A stretch of 64,000 bases of DNA from Hyphomicrobiales bacterium (GTDB lineage: Bacteria; Pseudomonadota; Alphaproteobacteria; Rhizobiales; Xanthobacteraceae): the NCBI GenBank assembly GCA_017305535.1, contig JAFKKN010000007.1, forward strand, positions 186,001 to 250,000, given 5' to 3'. Below are positions 16,507 to 25,225 of the stretch, in pieces (position 1 is the first letter of the stretch; every line of letters starts with the position of its first letter). A program made the translations under genes and the position numbers. Below the pieces are notes generated by a model, which did no database searches, was not told where the DNA came from, and saw only the letters and a list, made by a program, of their open reading frames with translations.

Positions 16507-18003
16507 ATGATGGCGAAGACGTGGGGTTTGTTTATCGACGGGGACTATCGTCCCGCCGTCTCTGGCCGAACGTTCCAGGTCGAAAATCCAAGTAACGGCG
16601 CTATTGTTGCCGATGTCGCGGAAGGTGGTGCGGCGGATATCGAGCAGGCTATCGCGGCAGCCGAGCGCGCCTTTCCGATATGGTCGGCTCTGAGCGGCGC
16701 GGAGCGCGGCGATATCATGCAGCGCGCAGCCGAGATTATGAAACGCCGCCTGCCGGACGTTGTATCGATCGAGATCGAACAGATTGGTCGCCCGCGCCGC
16801 GAAATGGCGGCGCAATTGGCGCGGCTGCCGGAGTGGTTTAGCTATTTCGGTGCGGTGGCGCGCACTCACGAAGACACGGTGCCGCCTTTCGCTGGAAGCT
16901 ATCTCAATTATACCAGGCGCGTACCGCTTGGTGTCGTCGGTCACGTGACGCCGTGGAATCATCCGCTGCTGATTCTGACTAAGAAAGTCGCGCCGTCGCT
17001 CGCCGCCGGCAATGCCATGGTGGTGAAGCCGTCTGAACTGGCGCCGATCACGCCAATGCTGCTCGGCGAGATTCTGAAAGAGGCCGGCGTACCGGACGGT
17101 GTCTACAACGTCGTGCCCGGTTTCGGCGCGACCGCCGGTCTCGCGCTGTCGTCGCATCCGCGCATCCGCAAACTCGATTTGACCGGCGGCACTGAAACCG
17201 GCAAGGCGGTCGCGGCGATCGCCGGCAAGAACCTCGTGAAGGTCGCGGCGGAGTTGGGCGGCAAAGCAGCGGTGATCGTGTTTCCGGATACGCCTGTGCC
17301 GCAGGCCGTCGCAGCGACATTGTTCGCATCCTTTATCGCCAGCGGGCAGACCTGCGTGCAGGGTTCGCGTCTTCTGGTGCATCGATCGATTCATGATGAT
17401 GTCGTAGCCGAGCTCGTGCGTCGCGCCGCCGATATCCGCATCGGCGATCCGCAATCCGCTGAGACACAGATGGGACCGATGGTCTCCGCCAAGCAGCGCG
17501 ATCTGGTCGAACGTTACGTGCGCATCGGTGTGGAGGAGGGGGCGCGTCTCGCCTATGGTGGCCGACGCCCCGAAGGCGAAGCGTTCGCGAAGGGTTATTA
17601 CCTGCAACCGACCATCTTCACCAACGTCTCGCCGGAGATGCGCATCGCGCAGGAAGAAATCTTTGGGCCGGTGGTCTGCGTTATTCCGTTCGACACCGAG
17701 GAGGAAGCCGTGGCGATCGCCAACGGTACGCCGTTCGGTCTCGCCACCAGCATCTGGACCCGCGACATCGCGCGGGGACATCGCGTCGCGCATGCGCTGC
17801 AATGTGGCATCACCTGGATCAATGATCATCATCGCATCGATCCGGCATCGCCTTGGGGTGGATTCAAGATGAGCGGCATCGGCCGTGAAAATGGGCTCGT
17901 CGCCTACGAGGAATACACTCAGATCCAGAACATCATCGTCAACCTCTCGGACACGGTGTTCGACTGGTACGCCGACGACGGCACCCCCAAGCGCTACAGT
18001 TGA
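16507..18003 (+). CDS. Aldehyde dehydrogenase, NAD(P)-dependent
   Basis: ALDH superfamily enzyme of 498 residues with all catalytic residues: Asn151 in TPWNHP, Lys174 in VKPSE, Glu249 in AAELGGK and nucleophile Cys283 in GQTCVQGSR. The length and motifs fit the betaine/2-hydroxymuconic or 2-aminomuconic semialdehyde dehydrogenase branch. Two ATGs and a GTG are stacked at 16504-16512 without a strong ribosome site, so the exact start is uncertain by one or two residues. The ACMSD-like gene begins 5 nt after its stop; ALDH plus ACMSD-like pairs occur in 2-aminomuconate-type degradation, which is the suggested but unproven role. Confidence 0.88.
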   Translation: MMAKTWGLFIDGDYRPAVSGRTFQVENPSNGAIVADVAEGGAADIEQAIAAAERAFPIWSALSGAERGDIMQRAAEIMKRRLPDVVSIEIEQIGRPRREMAAQLARLPEWFSYFGAVARTHEDTVPPFAGSYLNYTRRVPLGVVGHVTPWNHPLLILTKKVAPSLAAGNAMVVKPSELAPITPMLLGEILKEAGVPDGVYNVVPGFGATAGLALSSHPRIRKLDLTGGTETGKAVAAIAGKNLVKVAAELGGKAAVIVFPDTPVPQAVAATLFASFIASGQTCVQGSRLLVHRSIHDDVVAELVRRAADIRIGDPQSAETQMGPMVSAKQRDLVERYVRIGVEEGARLAYGGRRPEGEAFAKGYYLQPTIFTNVSPEMRIAQEEIFGPVVCVIPFDTEEEAVAIANGTPFGLATSIWTRDIARGHRVAHALQCGITWINDHHRIDPASPWGGFKMSGIGRENGLVAYEEYTQIQNIIVNLSDTVFDWYADDGTPKRYS

Positions 18004-18008
18004 AGCTG

Positions 18009-18995
18009 ATGAATATCGATTTCCACAGTCACGTCATCCCCCAGACATTCGTATCGGCGATCGAAGCCGACCCCGTGCGGATTGCGGCGCGCATCGAGGG
18101 GCAGGACGCAACGCGTCGCGTCGTACACGATCAGGGTTACGTCTATCCGCTGTTCCCCGAATTCATCGATGTCGGCGCCAAACTGGCGGCGATGGATCGC
18201 AAAGGGATCGATATTTCGGTGTTGTCACCGGCACCGCCGACTTTCACCTATTGGGCGGACCGCGATGTCGCGGTCGATGTCAACCGGCTGGTCAATGACG
18301 GCGTCGCCGGGATGGTGGCGGCGCGGCCTGATCGGCTGCGCGGCATGGGAATCGTTCCTATGCAGCATCCGGACGCGGCGGTCGAGGAACTGGAGCGGAT
18401 CGTCAAGCTGTACGGTTTTCGCGCCATCGAGATCGGTACTGGGATCGAAGGCGCAAAGTTGTCGGAGCCGCGTTTTCGCCCGCTGCTACGCCGCGCTCAG
18501 GACCTCGGCGTGTTCGTCTTTGCCCATCCTTATTACGTGGGCAACAAGAGCGGGCTCGAGGATTACTATCTGACCAACCTGATCGGCAATCCACTGGAAA
18601 CCGCGCTGATGGTGGCCGATCTGATGTTCAGCGGTACGCTTGACGAGCTTCCCGATTTGAAAATCGGATTGGCGCATGGCGGCGGCTTTGTGCCTTACCA
18701 GATCGGTCGTCTTGTTCATGGCCATAAGGTGCGCGGTGAGACGCGCGCTAAATCCGCATCGTCGCCGCTCGATCTGCTCCGACGCTTCTACTTCGACAGC
18801 GTAGTGTTCGAGCCGCAGGCGCTCGGCTTTCTGGTCGATCTCGTCGGCGCGGAGCGTGTTTTTCTCGGTACCGATGCACCGTTCGACATGGGCGATGAAA
18901 CGCCGCTGCAAACTCTTGCCGATGCTCCGGGGCTGACCGCGGCTCAGCGAGCGCAAGTCACGGCCGGCACGGCGCGCGCGTTGCTGCAAGAATAA
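18009..18995 (+). CDS. Amidohydrolase-2 (ACMSD-like) metal-dependent hydrolase/decarboxylase
   Basis: TIM-barrel amidohydrolase of 328 residues. The metal ligands match 2-amino-3-carboxymuconate-6-semialdehyde decarboxylase: His6 and His8 (DFHSH), His173 (FAHPYY), His223 (GLAHGGG) and Asp289 (FLGTDAPFD). The family contains nonoxidative decarboxylases and hydrolases of ring-derived acids. The ATG at 18009 places the HxH motif at the very N-terminus as usual; an upstream TTG at 18000 overlapping the ALDH stop is possible. With the FAH-family, ALDH and PuuE-like genes it points to breakdown of an aromatic or heterocyclic acid. Confidence 0.85.
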   Translation: MNIDFHSHVIPQTFVSAIEADPVRIAARIEGQDATRRVVHDQGYVYPLFPEFIDVGAKLAAMDRKGIDISVLSPAPPTFTYWADRDVAVDVNRLVNDGVAGMVAARPDRLRGMGIVPMQHPDAAVEELERIVKLYGFRAIEIGTGIEGAKLSEPRFRPLLRRAQDLGVFVFAHPYYVGNKSGLEDYYLTNLIGNPLETALMVADLMFSGTLDELPDLKIGLAHGGGFVPYQIGRLVHGHKVRGETRAKSASSPLDLLRRFYFDSVVFEPQALGFLVDLVGAERVFLGTDAPFDMGDETPLQTLADAPGLTAAQRAQVTAGTARALLQE

Positions 18996-19010
18996 GAATA
19001 GGAGCAAAAC

Positions 19011-19904
19011 ATGGCGGACGACATCACGGGCACGTCTCTTCGCGGCCGGCTCGACTATCAGCCGATCCATCAGCGTCCGGCGTTAAAGCTACCGGGTGGG
19101 GCGCGGGTTGCGGTCTGGACCATCGTCAACATCGAGAACTGGCAGCCGACCCGCGCAATGCCGCGCACCGTGCTGCCGCCGCCGATGGGCCAGCCGATGC
19201 TGCCGGACGTGCCGAACTGGGCCTGGCATGAATACGGAATGCGCGTCGGATTCTGGCGTTTTCATCAAGCACTGTCGTCACGTGGATTGAAAGCCACGTT
19301 CGCCCTCAATGGCAGTTGCTGCGAGCTTTATCCGCAGGCGTGTCAGGCGGCGCTGGATGCGGGATGGGATTTCATGGGGCACGGTTTCGTGCAACAGCCC
19401 ATGCACAAGACGCCCGACCAGAAGACGGCGATCGCGGAAACGATCGCGGCGATCACGAAATTCACCGGCCACCCCCCGCGCGGTTGGGAAAGCCCGGGAC
19501 TGACCGAAACCGACGAAACACTCGACCTGCTTGCTGAAGCGGGCATCGAATATGTCGCGGACTGGGTGCTCGACGATCAGCCGGTGACCTTACGCACACG
19601 TGCCGGCAGCATCGTCTCGGTGCCTTACACCGTCGAGATCAACGACGTGGTGATGACGGCGATTCAGCAAGCACCCACCGACGAAATCTTCCGCCGCGGC
19701 CGCGACCAGTTCGATCGGCTCTATCAGGAGGGAGCGGACATTCCGCGCGTGATGGCGATCTCCATCCACCCGTATCTCACCGGCGTGCCGCACCGGATCA
19801 AGTATCTCGAAGCGCTGTATGATTATATCCTCGGACACCAGGACGTTATGATGTGGACAGGAGCCGAGATCCTCGATTGGTACAACGCGCAGATGAGAAA
19901 CTAA
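19011..19904 (+). CDS. PuuE-like polysaccharide-deacetylase-fold hydrolase (copy 2)
   Basis: Paralogue of the protein at 10959, 297 residues, with the same blocks in the same order: PNWAWHEYGMRVGFWRF, WDFMGHGFVQQPM, PRGWESPGLTET, DWVLDDQPV and MAISIHPYLTGVPHR. The glycine-lysine rich KLPGGARVAVWTIVNIENW start is also shared. Start ATG 19011 behind ATAGGAGC. Having two such enzymes in one operon suggests two successive amide hydrolyses, or a heteromeric enzyme. It is the last gene of the operon; a long gene-poor region follows. Confidence 0.78.
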   Translation: MADDITGTSLRGRLDYQPIHQRPALKLPGGARVAVWTIVNIENWQPTRAMPRTVLPPPMGQPMLPDVPNWAWHEYGMRVGFWRFHQALSSRGLKATFALNGSCCELYPQACQAALDAGWDFMGHGFVQQPMHKTPDQKTAIAETIAAITKFTGHPPRGWESPGLTETDETLDLLAEAGIEYVADWVLDDQPVTLRTRAGSIVSVPYTVEINDVVMTAIQQAPTDEIFRRGRDQFDRLYQEGADIPRVMAISIHPYLTGVPHRIKYLEALYDYILGHQDVMMWTGAEILDWYNAQMRN

Positions 19905-20721
19905 CTGCCACGAGAAGTTATCTGATGAATAGGAGATCCAGCTGCGCTACTTTGGCGGAGCCTGGACGCCGATCGTTGCCGGGGTTTCCGCCCCCGCATC
20001 AATAGAATCAGAGCTTTGAGTTTATGTATGGTCTGATTGAGGGGGCGAAGTTCAATCAGCATTCATACGCCGGTCTCGGAGAATAGTGCTCGACCCGCGT
20101 GCCGATAGACTCTGGAATGAAGCAGCGAACCCTAGTTGGTCTGTTTTCCGCAAGCAGACATCGCTCAGAAGCTAAAAGAATCGTGAATGACACAAGTTGG
20201 TCATTCTAGTACGCGGCGGTGTATGACCACTTTGTCCGGCTATTGTCGTTCGACGATCTCGCCGCTGGCATGGTCTTTAACGCGCTAAGGCCTGCGCGTA
20301 TCATTGATCGCCGGCCGAGCTGCCCTTGCTTCGCTAGACGCCTTGCATCGATATGATCTATCATTCCGATCAGAGCGTCGCCGCCGGCTTGTGCCCTTCC
20401 AATGTTATTGACGCAAAAGACAGCAGATCACCCAAATAGTCCGAATGCAATTCGATCAGGACTAATCTTCCGGCGTCATAAGCTTGCGGCGATTGAGCTC
20501 GGGATAGTTGGCGTAGAGTTTGGCTATTGACCGGCCGCTTTGTCACTCCTGGGCGTTTGGAGGCGAGAAATACGTCGAGCTTACGACGCGGGACATTTGG
20601 ATATCGTGTTTGCGTGATCGTCATGCCTGCCTGTTTCCATCGAAGCGCAGAAAGCTGTTCGACAAAGTTGGCTATTGCTGCTTTGATATTAGGCAGTGGC
20701 CAATTGTCGGGAGCTGAATCG
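19905..20721. other. Gene-poor decayed stretch
   Basis: About 815 bp with no intact gene. It has lower GC and many stops in all frames. One short piece looks like an IS66 transposase end (20027-20086). On the minus strand near 20470-20535 a short frame ends KLYANYPELNRRKLMTPED before a stop, which has the look of a real C-terminus but whose parent I cannot name. Probably remnants of inserted or deleted DNA. Confidence 0.5.
20027..20086 (+). pseudogene. Possible IS66-family transposase C-terminal remnant
   Basis: A 19-residue frame, YGLIEGAKFNQHSYAGLGE, ending in TAG resembles the IS66 transposase C-terminal pattern (LIETAKLNGxxPxAYL). Too short for certainty, but it sits in a stretch that otherwise looks decayed. 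Confidence 0.3.
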
Positions 20722-21477
20722 ATGGATCTGAAATTAGCCAAAAGGAATGCACTCATCACTGGTGGAAGTAAGGGAATCGGATTTGCGATTGCTGAACTAT
20801 TTGCTGCCGAGGGGGCAAACGTCGCAATTTGTGCACGAGGCGCAGATGAGGTCGCAGCTGCTACCGCGGTTTTGGTATCGCGGGGCGTCAAGAGTTTCGG
20901 ACAGGCAATTGATGTGGCCGACTCTGCGAAATTGAAAGGTTGGGTTGAAGACGCTGCAACTAAGTTTGGCGGTGTTGATGCGCTGGTCTGTAACGTGAGC
21001 GCGTTGGCAGTCGGCGACACATCCGAAACCTGGGAACGATCCTTCCGGGTTGATATGATGCATACTGTGAACGCCGTTGCAGCGGCGATGCCGTATCTCG
21101 AGAAGTCGGACTCAGCGTCAATCACGATTGTATCGAGCGTGTCCGGCTTCGAAATAGATTTCGCCGCCGGATCTTACGGGGCTTTCAAAGCGGCCCTCAT
21201 CCATTACGCCAAGGGACTAGGCAACCAGCTAGCGGCGAAAGGAATTCGTGTTAATGCCGTTTCGCCAGGCAATACCTATTTCGAAGGTGGAATTTGGCAG
21301 AATATCGAGCAGGGATCACCCGACCTCTACAAATCGGCAATGTCGCTGAATCCTACGGGCCGGATGGGAACGCCACAGGAAGTTGCGGCCGGTGTGGTTT
21401 TCCTTGCGAGCCCGGTGGCCAGTCGCATTTCCGGAACCAATCTCATTATTGATGGCGCGCTGACGCGCGCGGTTTAA
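20722..21477 (+). CDS. SDR family oxidoreductase
   Basis: Short-chain dehydrogenase of 251 residues with TGGSKGIG near 14-21, the Tyr-x-x-x-Lys pair in SYGAFKAAL and the C-terminal SGTNLIIDGALTRAV. NNAG is replaced by CNVSAL, an unusual variation that is seen in a subset of 3-oxoacyl reductase-like proteins. The ATG at 20722 follows CGGGAG; the frame is open upstream but without SDR features. It stands alone between a decayed region and the converging AmiR-like gene, so there is no pathway context. Codon use seems less GC-biased than in the neighbouring operons. Confidence 0.8.
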   Translation: MDLKLAKRNALITGGSKGIGFAIAELFAAEGANVAICARGADEVAAATAVLVSRGVKSFGQAIDVADSAKLKGWVEDAATKFGGVDALVCNVSALAVGDTSETWERSFRVDMMHTVNAVAAAMPYLEKSDSASITIVSSVSGFEIDFAAGSYGAFKAALIHYAKGLGNQLAAKGIRVNAVSPGNTYFEGGIWQNIEQGSPDLYKSAMSLNPTGRMGTPQEVAAGVVFLASPVASRISGTNLIIDGALTRAV

Positions 21478-21519
21478 CGAGCTTAGGCGAGCAGTGGATG
21501 TCACGGGGGCTCATCGTCT

Positions 21520-22113
21520 TCAAATGGTATGGATCGCCAGCGGTGCTTGACCGCCGCTGGCGACGATCTCGGCGCTCAACTCTTCGATTGTCGTACGGCG
21601 TTGCATAGCGGTGCGGCGAATCAACGTGAATGCCGCTGACTCAGTCAGTTTGCGATTCTCCATCAGATGGAGAATCGCCGCGATCACCAGCCGTCGCGAT
21701 CGGACACGGGTTTCCAGATCCTTGATGCGCTCGGCCACTTGCGTGCGCTGTTGAGCGATTCCAAACGCCATCACCAGTGCGCTGTATAGTCCCGCGGAGC
21801 GTATGGGCTTGATCAGGAACGAGGCCGGCTTCAGGTCAAGAAGCCATTTCAGCCGACTCGGCGTTTCGATGCCGATCAGGGCGACGATAGGGATTGCCGG
21901 ATCGATCGGCAGCGCCGGTGTCGATTCAATGAGAAACAAATCAGCATCGAGCAGGACGACGTCCACATTCGTATCGGGCGAATTGCTTTCCCAAGGTGCA
22001 ATGTGAACGCCGAGGCGTTTGAGCTGGCGGCAAATCGTAGACAATTCGCGCTCATCCCGCACCATGCTCAGCGCTGTACGTCCGCGAACAGAGAGAGGTG
22101 ATTGCTGAGTCAA
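21520..22113 (-). CDS. amiR: AmiR/NasT-like ANTAR-domain response regulator, antiterminator
   Basis: Protein of 197 residues with a degenerate receiver-like N-terminal domain and a C-terminal ANTAR domain (about 128-190: RVRSRRLVIAAILHLMENR, then TAMQRRTTIEELS). ANTAR proteins bind paired hexaloop hairpins in nascent leader RNA and prevent terminator formation. In Pseudomonas AmiR is held by the amide sensor AmiC. Here its TTG start at 22113 overlaps the TGA of the AmiC-like gene (TTGA), so both are made in step and can form the complex. The target is probably the leader of the divergent amidase operon, which contains a strong terminator at 23560-23600. The symbol is by analogy. Confidence 0.82.
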   Translation of the reverse strand: MTQQSPLSVRGRTALSMVRDERELSTICRQLKRLGVHIAPWESNSPDTNVDVVLLDADLFLIESTPALPIDPAIPIVALIGIETPSRLKWLLDLKPASFLIKPIRSAGLYSALVMAFGIAQQRTQVAERIKDLETRVRSRRLVIAAILHLMENRKLTESAAFTLIRRTAMQRRTTIEELSAEIVASGGQAPLAIHTI

Positions 22114-23288
22114 TTCATCCGCCGTATGCGCTGTTGATGCAAAGAGCTCAAGATGCTGACATCGTGCGGACGAACCGATGGTGTGGCATCAAGCGCGGAG
22201 AGATAGGGGTCCGGCTTCTGCGGTGTATCCGCTTCCCAGAAGATATCGAATTGTCCTGCGGTGGTGGACCGCGCGAGGCGAGGGGTAAGAAAACAGTGAT
22301 TGTTGTCGGGATCGACCCAAACCGGGCCCTGCGGCGATTCAAAGCGATGATTTGCGGCCGCACTTCGAACCGCGTTGACGCCTGTTGAGCCAGCCCGCTT
22401 GATAGCGCGTGCCAACAGCATGATCGATACATAAGTCGACTGACCATCCACCGACGGGCTGCTGTCCGTGCCGTAACGATCTTTCCATCGCGATACGAAT
22501 GCGCGGTTCTCCATGAGGCCGATGCTCTCAAAGTAAGCCGACGAGGTGATGCATCCCGCGGCAGCCACGTCACCGATCAATTTGAGTTCAGGTTCGCACA
22601 GGCTGCAACTGAGAACAGTGGTGGTGACACCGGCGCGAATTGTCGCAGCGGATAGCGCGCGCATGAAAGTGTAACTTGATGCTCCCACCAGCGTATTGAG
22701 AACGACCGGAGGCCGGCGGCTGATGATCTCTTCCACGATATGCGCGACATTCAGCTCGCCGAGATCGAGAAGACGCTCGGCCAGAATTCGGCCGCCGGCG
22801 CCGCTTACGAGTTCGCGCGTGACGCGATTGGTTTCCCAGGTCCAGACGTAGTTGGAGCCGACGCAGAACACATCGTGGGCCAGATGATCGAGCATGTAGC
22901 GGATCAACGGTACGACAGCGTGGTTGGGAGCCGCGCCGACATAAATGACGTTGTCGCTGCACTCGAAACCTTCGTAGCGAGCGGGATGCCACAGCAGCCG
23001 ATCGGTGCGTTCGATGATCGGCAACACCTGTTTGCGCGACGCGGATGTATAGCAGCCGACGATATGGTCGACACCGATATCGCGGATCAGATCTTCGCAG
23101 GCGGTATGATAGGCGGCTACGACTCCACCGGGATCGCGCAGATGCGGTACGAGTTGAAAATCGAACTGATCGTCGCCGTTGATTTCGTCGATAGCCATCT
23201 GCGCGCTTTTCAGCATCTCGCCGGCCATCATTTGATACGGACCGGAGCGCGAGAAGATGAGACCGATGGGAACGCGTGATTTGCTCAT
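22110..23288 (-). CDS. amiC: AmiC-like cytoplasmic amide sensor (HAAT binding-protein fold)
   Basis: Protein of 392 residues with a type I periplasmic-binding fold of the AmiC/UrtA group: VPIGLIFSRSGPYQMMAGEM at the N-terminus, then a PIIERTDRLLWHPARYEG and NYVWTWETNR region. No signal peptide is present after the ATG at 23288, consistent with a cytoplasmic regulator rather than a transporter part. AmiC binds small amides and releases AmiR. The gene is divergent from the amidase operon and translationally coupled to the AmiR-like gene. The ligand is likely one of the amides hydrolysed by the enzymes at 23818 and 25346. Confidence 0.82.
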   Translation of the reverse strand: MSKSRVPIGLIFSRSGPYQMMAGEMLKSAQMAIDEINGDDQFDFQLVPHLRDPGGVVAAYHTACEDLIRDIGVDHIVGCYTSASRKQVLPIIERTDRLLWHPARYEGFECSDNVIYVGAAPNHAVVPLIRYMLDHLAHDVFCVGSNYVWTWETNRVTRELVSGAGGRILAERLLDLGELNVAHIVEEIISRRPPVVLNTLVGASSYTFMRALSAATIRAGVTTTVLSCSLCEPELKLIGDVAAAGCITSSAYFESIGLMENRAFVSRWKDRYGTDSSPSVDGQSTYVSIMLLARAIKRAGSTGVNAVRSAAANHRFESPQGPVWVDPDNNHCFLTPRLARSTTAGQFDIFWEADTPQKPDPYLSALDATPSVRPHDVSILSSLHQQRIRRMN

Positions 23289-23817
23289 GACAGAACCTGT
23301 TGCGATCAGCAAAGCATGCTCGCGTGCGAGATGGAAGCCAGACACAAAAAGTATTGTCGCGGACCGCTGCGAACTAATTGTGCGATGCGTGATAGAAATA
23401 CGTGCGAGACGGCATTGACACGGATCGTACCACTAAAGCAGTATGTCGGTCACGAAGCGCGCAGTCGCGGAGATTATTTGCTTGGCCAATGCTGCCCGGG
23501 CAAATGAATTGTCTTCTTCGCCACGCCTTCCGGATTAAACGATAGAAATCGGCATGGAAGCCATTCGCGGTCCGTTTGGACCACGGGTGGCTTTTGTTTT
23601 GTCGTTGTACAGGGGCGGATGATGATCAAGTGAGATGAAGAGGGCTAGCTTCGGCACACGGCACTCAGTAAGTGCGATGTTCGCCGATCAGGGCACGGCC
23701 ATCATATCCGGCTCGCCTCGCGAGCTTACCGGCAAATCCATGACTTATGTCTACCCGAAGCGCGGGCGGCTTCCGGCTGCCTGATCATGCGCAAACCGCG
23801 AGAGGAAGCGAAGAAAA
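23289..23817 (+). promoter_or_regulatory. Divergent promoter and long leader of amidase operon
   Basis: A 529-bp stretch without a gene between the AmiC-like gene and the amidase. It contains the terminator-like hairpin at 23560-23600, well ahead of the amidase start. Just upstream, GGC-ATGGAA-GCC at 23551-23562 forms a small stem with a six-base loop carrying A at position 1 and G at position 4, the pattern recognised by ANTAR proteins. Its 3' arm is part of the terminator 5' arm, so the two structures exclude each other. The stem is only 3 bp, so this second point is tentative. CCGGATT and AATCGG at 23530-23552 could form the companion hairpin. Confidence 0.5.
23560..23600 (+). terminator. 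Intrinsic terminator within amidase operon leader (putative antitermination target)
   Basis: The stem runs from GCCA (23560-23563) through GGTCC to GGACC and TGGC (23588-23591), with loop GTTT, one mismatch and two G-T pairs. It is followed by TTTTGTTTT (23592-23600). It lies about 220 bp upstream of the amidase start, where it would block the operon unless prevented by the AmiR-like protein. Confidence 0.75.
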
Positions 23818-25218
23818 ATGACGAACGCCAATCTGCATTATCTCGGTCTGGTCGAGGTCGGAAAACTCATCCAGTCGCGGAAGCTTTCGCCCGTTGAAGT
23901 CACGCAGGCCGAACTCGATCGTATTGCACGACTTGATGGCGCGCTGAAGAGTTATTCCACGGTGGTCGGCGATGCCGCGCTGGCGCAGGCTCACGCTGCG
24001 GAGAAGGAAATCGCGAGCGGCAAGGTTCGCGGCCCGTTGCACGGCGTCCCGGTCGCGGTGAAGGACCTGTGCTGGATGAAGGACACGCCGACTTCGCATG
24101 GCATGACGATTCTGTGCGACAACAAGCCGAAGGAGGACGGCACGGTTGTTGCCAGGCTCCGCGAAGCCGGCGCCATTATTCTCGGCAAACTACAACAGAC
24201 CGAAGGCGCTTATGCCGATCATCATCCGAGGATCGACCCGCCGAAGAATCCCTGGAATGCCGATCTCTGGACCGGCGTTTCTTCGAGCGGCTCGGGCGTC
24301 GCAACGGCGGCGGGACTTTGCTACGGCTCCATCGGTACGGACACTGGCGGGTCCATCCGCTTCCCGTCCGCTGCCAACGGCGTCACCGGCCTGAAGCCGA
24401 CGTGGGGACGTGTCAGCCGCTACGGTGCGTTCGAATTGGCCGCGACCCTCGATCATATCGGCCCGATGACGCGCAGCGCGATTGATTGCGGCGCGATGCT
24501 GGGCGCGATTGCTGGTGCTGACCCAAAGGACCCTACCGCGGTCCCGGTTCCGGTGCCGGATTATCTAGCTAACTTGAGCGGCAGTCTGCGCGGTATGACG
24601 ATCGGCGTGGATCGTAAGCTGGTCAACCATAGCTCCGATGCCGATACGAAGAAGGCATTCGAGGAAGCACTGAAGGTCGTGGCCGAACTTGGCGCAAGCA
24701 TCAAGGACGTCAATTTCCCGGACCCGACGGATGTCGTGAACGACTGGTTCCCGCTGTGTGGCGCGGAGACGGCAGTTGCGCACGAAGCGACTTATCCGTC
24801 GCGTAAGGATGAATACGGCCCCGGCCTTGCCGGGGTGATCGAACTCGGGCGGCAACTGTCCGGCATGGATTACCAGAAGATCGTCCTGCGGCGCGAGGCG
24901 TTCCGGGGCAAGCTTCGCGCGTTGCTTGAGACAATCGATCTCTTCGTCATTCCGGCGCAGGCCGTTGCAGCGCCGACATTGGCGAAAATGGCGACGTTCG
25001 GCGAGGATGCGGATCTGCTCAATGGCCTTCTTCATTTTACCTGCCCGTTCGACATGACCGGAAGCCCAACGATCACCGTTCCCGCGGGTGTGACCGCTAA
25101 CGGTGGTCGCATCGGCTTTCAGTTCGTCGGTCGTCATTTTGACGAGGCTCGCCTTGTCGTCGCGGGTGACGCGTTCCAGCGCGTTACCGATTGGCACAAG
25201 CAGCATCCCTCGCTCTAG
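23818..25218 (+). CDS. Amidase, amidase signature (AS) family
   Basis: Amidase of 466 residues. The Ser-cisSer-Lys triad is visible: Lys82 (VAVKDL), the Ser155-157 run in GVSSSGSG, and nucleophile Ser179 in GTDTGGSIR, followed by the family block FPSAANGVTGLKPTWGRVS. It hydrolyses an amide to acid and ammonia in the cytoplasm. The ATG at 23818 follows AGAGGAAG. It is the first gene of the AmiC/AmiR-linked operon; the FmdA-like amidase and a complete importer follow. The AS family has wide substrate range (including GatA), but the lack of gatC/gatB neighbours and the regulatory context point to catabolism. Confidence 0.88.
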   Translation: MTNANLHYLGLVEVGKLIQSRKLSPVEVTQAELDRIARLDGALKSYSTVVGDAALAQAHAAEKEIASGKVRGPLHGVPVAVKDLCWMKDTPTSHGMTILCDNKPKEDGTVVARLREAGAIILGKLQQTEGAYADHHPRIDPPKNPWNADLWTGVSSSGSGVATAAGLCYGSIGTDTGGSIRFPSAANGVTGLKPTWGRVSRYGAFELAATLDHIGPMTRSAIDCGAMLGAIAGADPKDPTAVPVPVPDYLANLSGSLRGMTIGVDRKLVNHSSDADTKKAFEEALKVVAELGASIKDVNFPDPTDVVNDWFPLCGAETAVAHEATYPSRKDEYGPGLAGVIELGRQLSGMDYQKIVLRREAFRGKLRALLETIDLFVIPAQAVAAPTLAKMATFGEDADLLNGLLHFTCPFDMTGSPTITVPAGVTANGGRIGFQFVGRHFDEARLVVAGDAFQRVTDWHKQHPSL

Positions 25219-25225
25219 AGCCAAA

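Noticed and set aside
16480-17832. A 450-codon open frame on the minus strand
   Set aside because: It is antisense to the aldehyde dehydrogenase, whose four catalytic motifs are intact on the plus strand; the antisense protein is Arg/His/Asp-rich shadow text.
20370-21125. A 251-codon minus-strand frame
   Set aside because: Most of it is antisense to the SDR gene at 20722 and has no ribosome site or domain.
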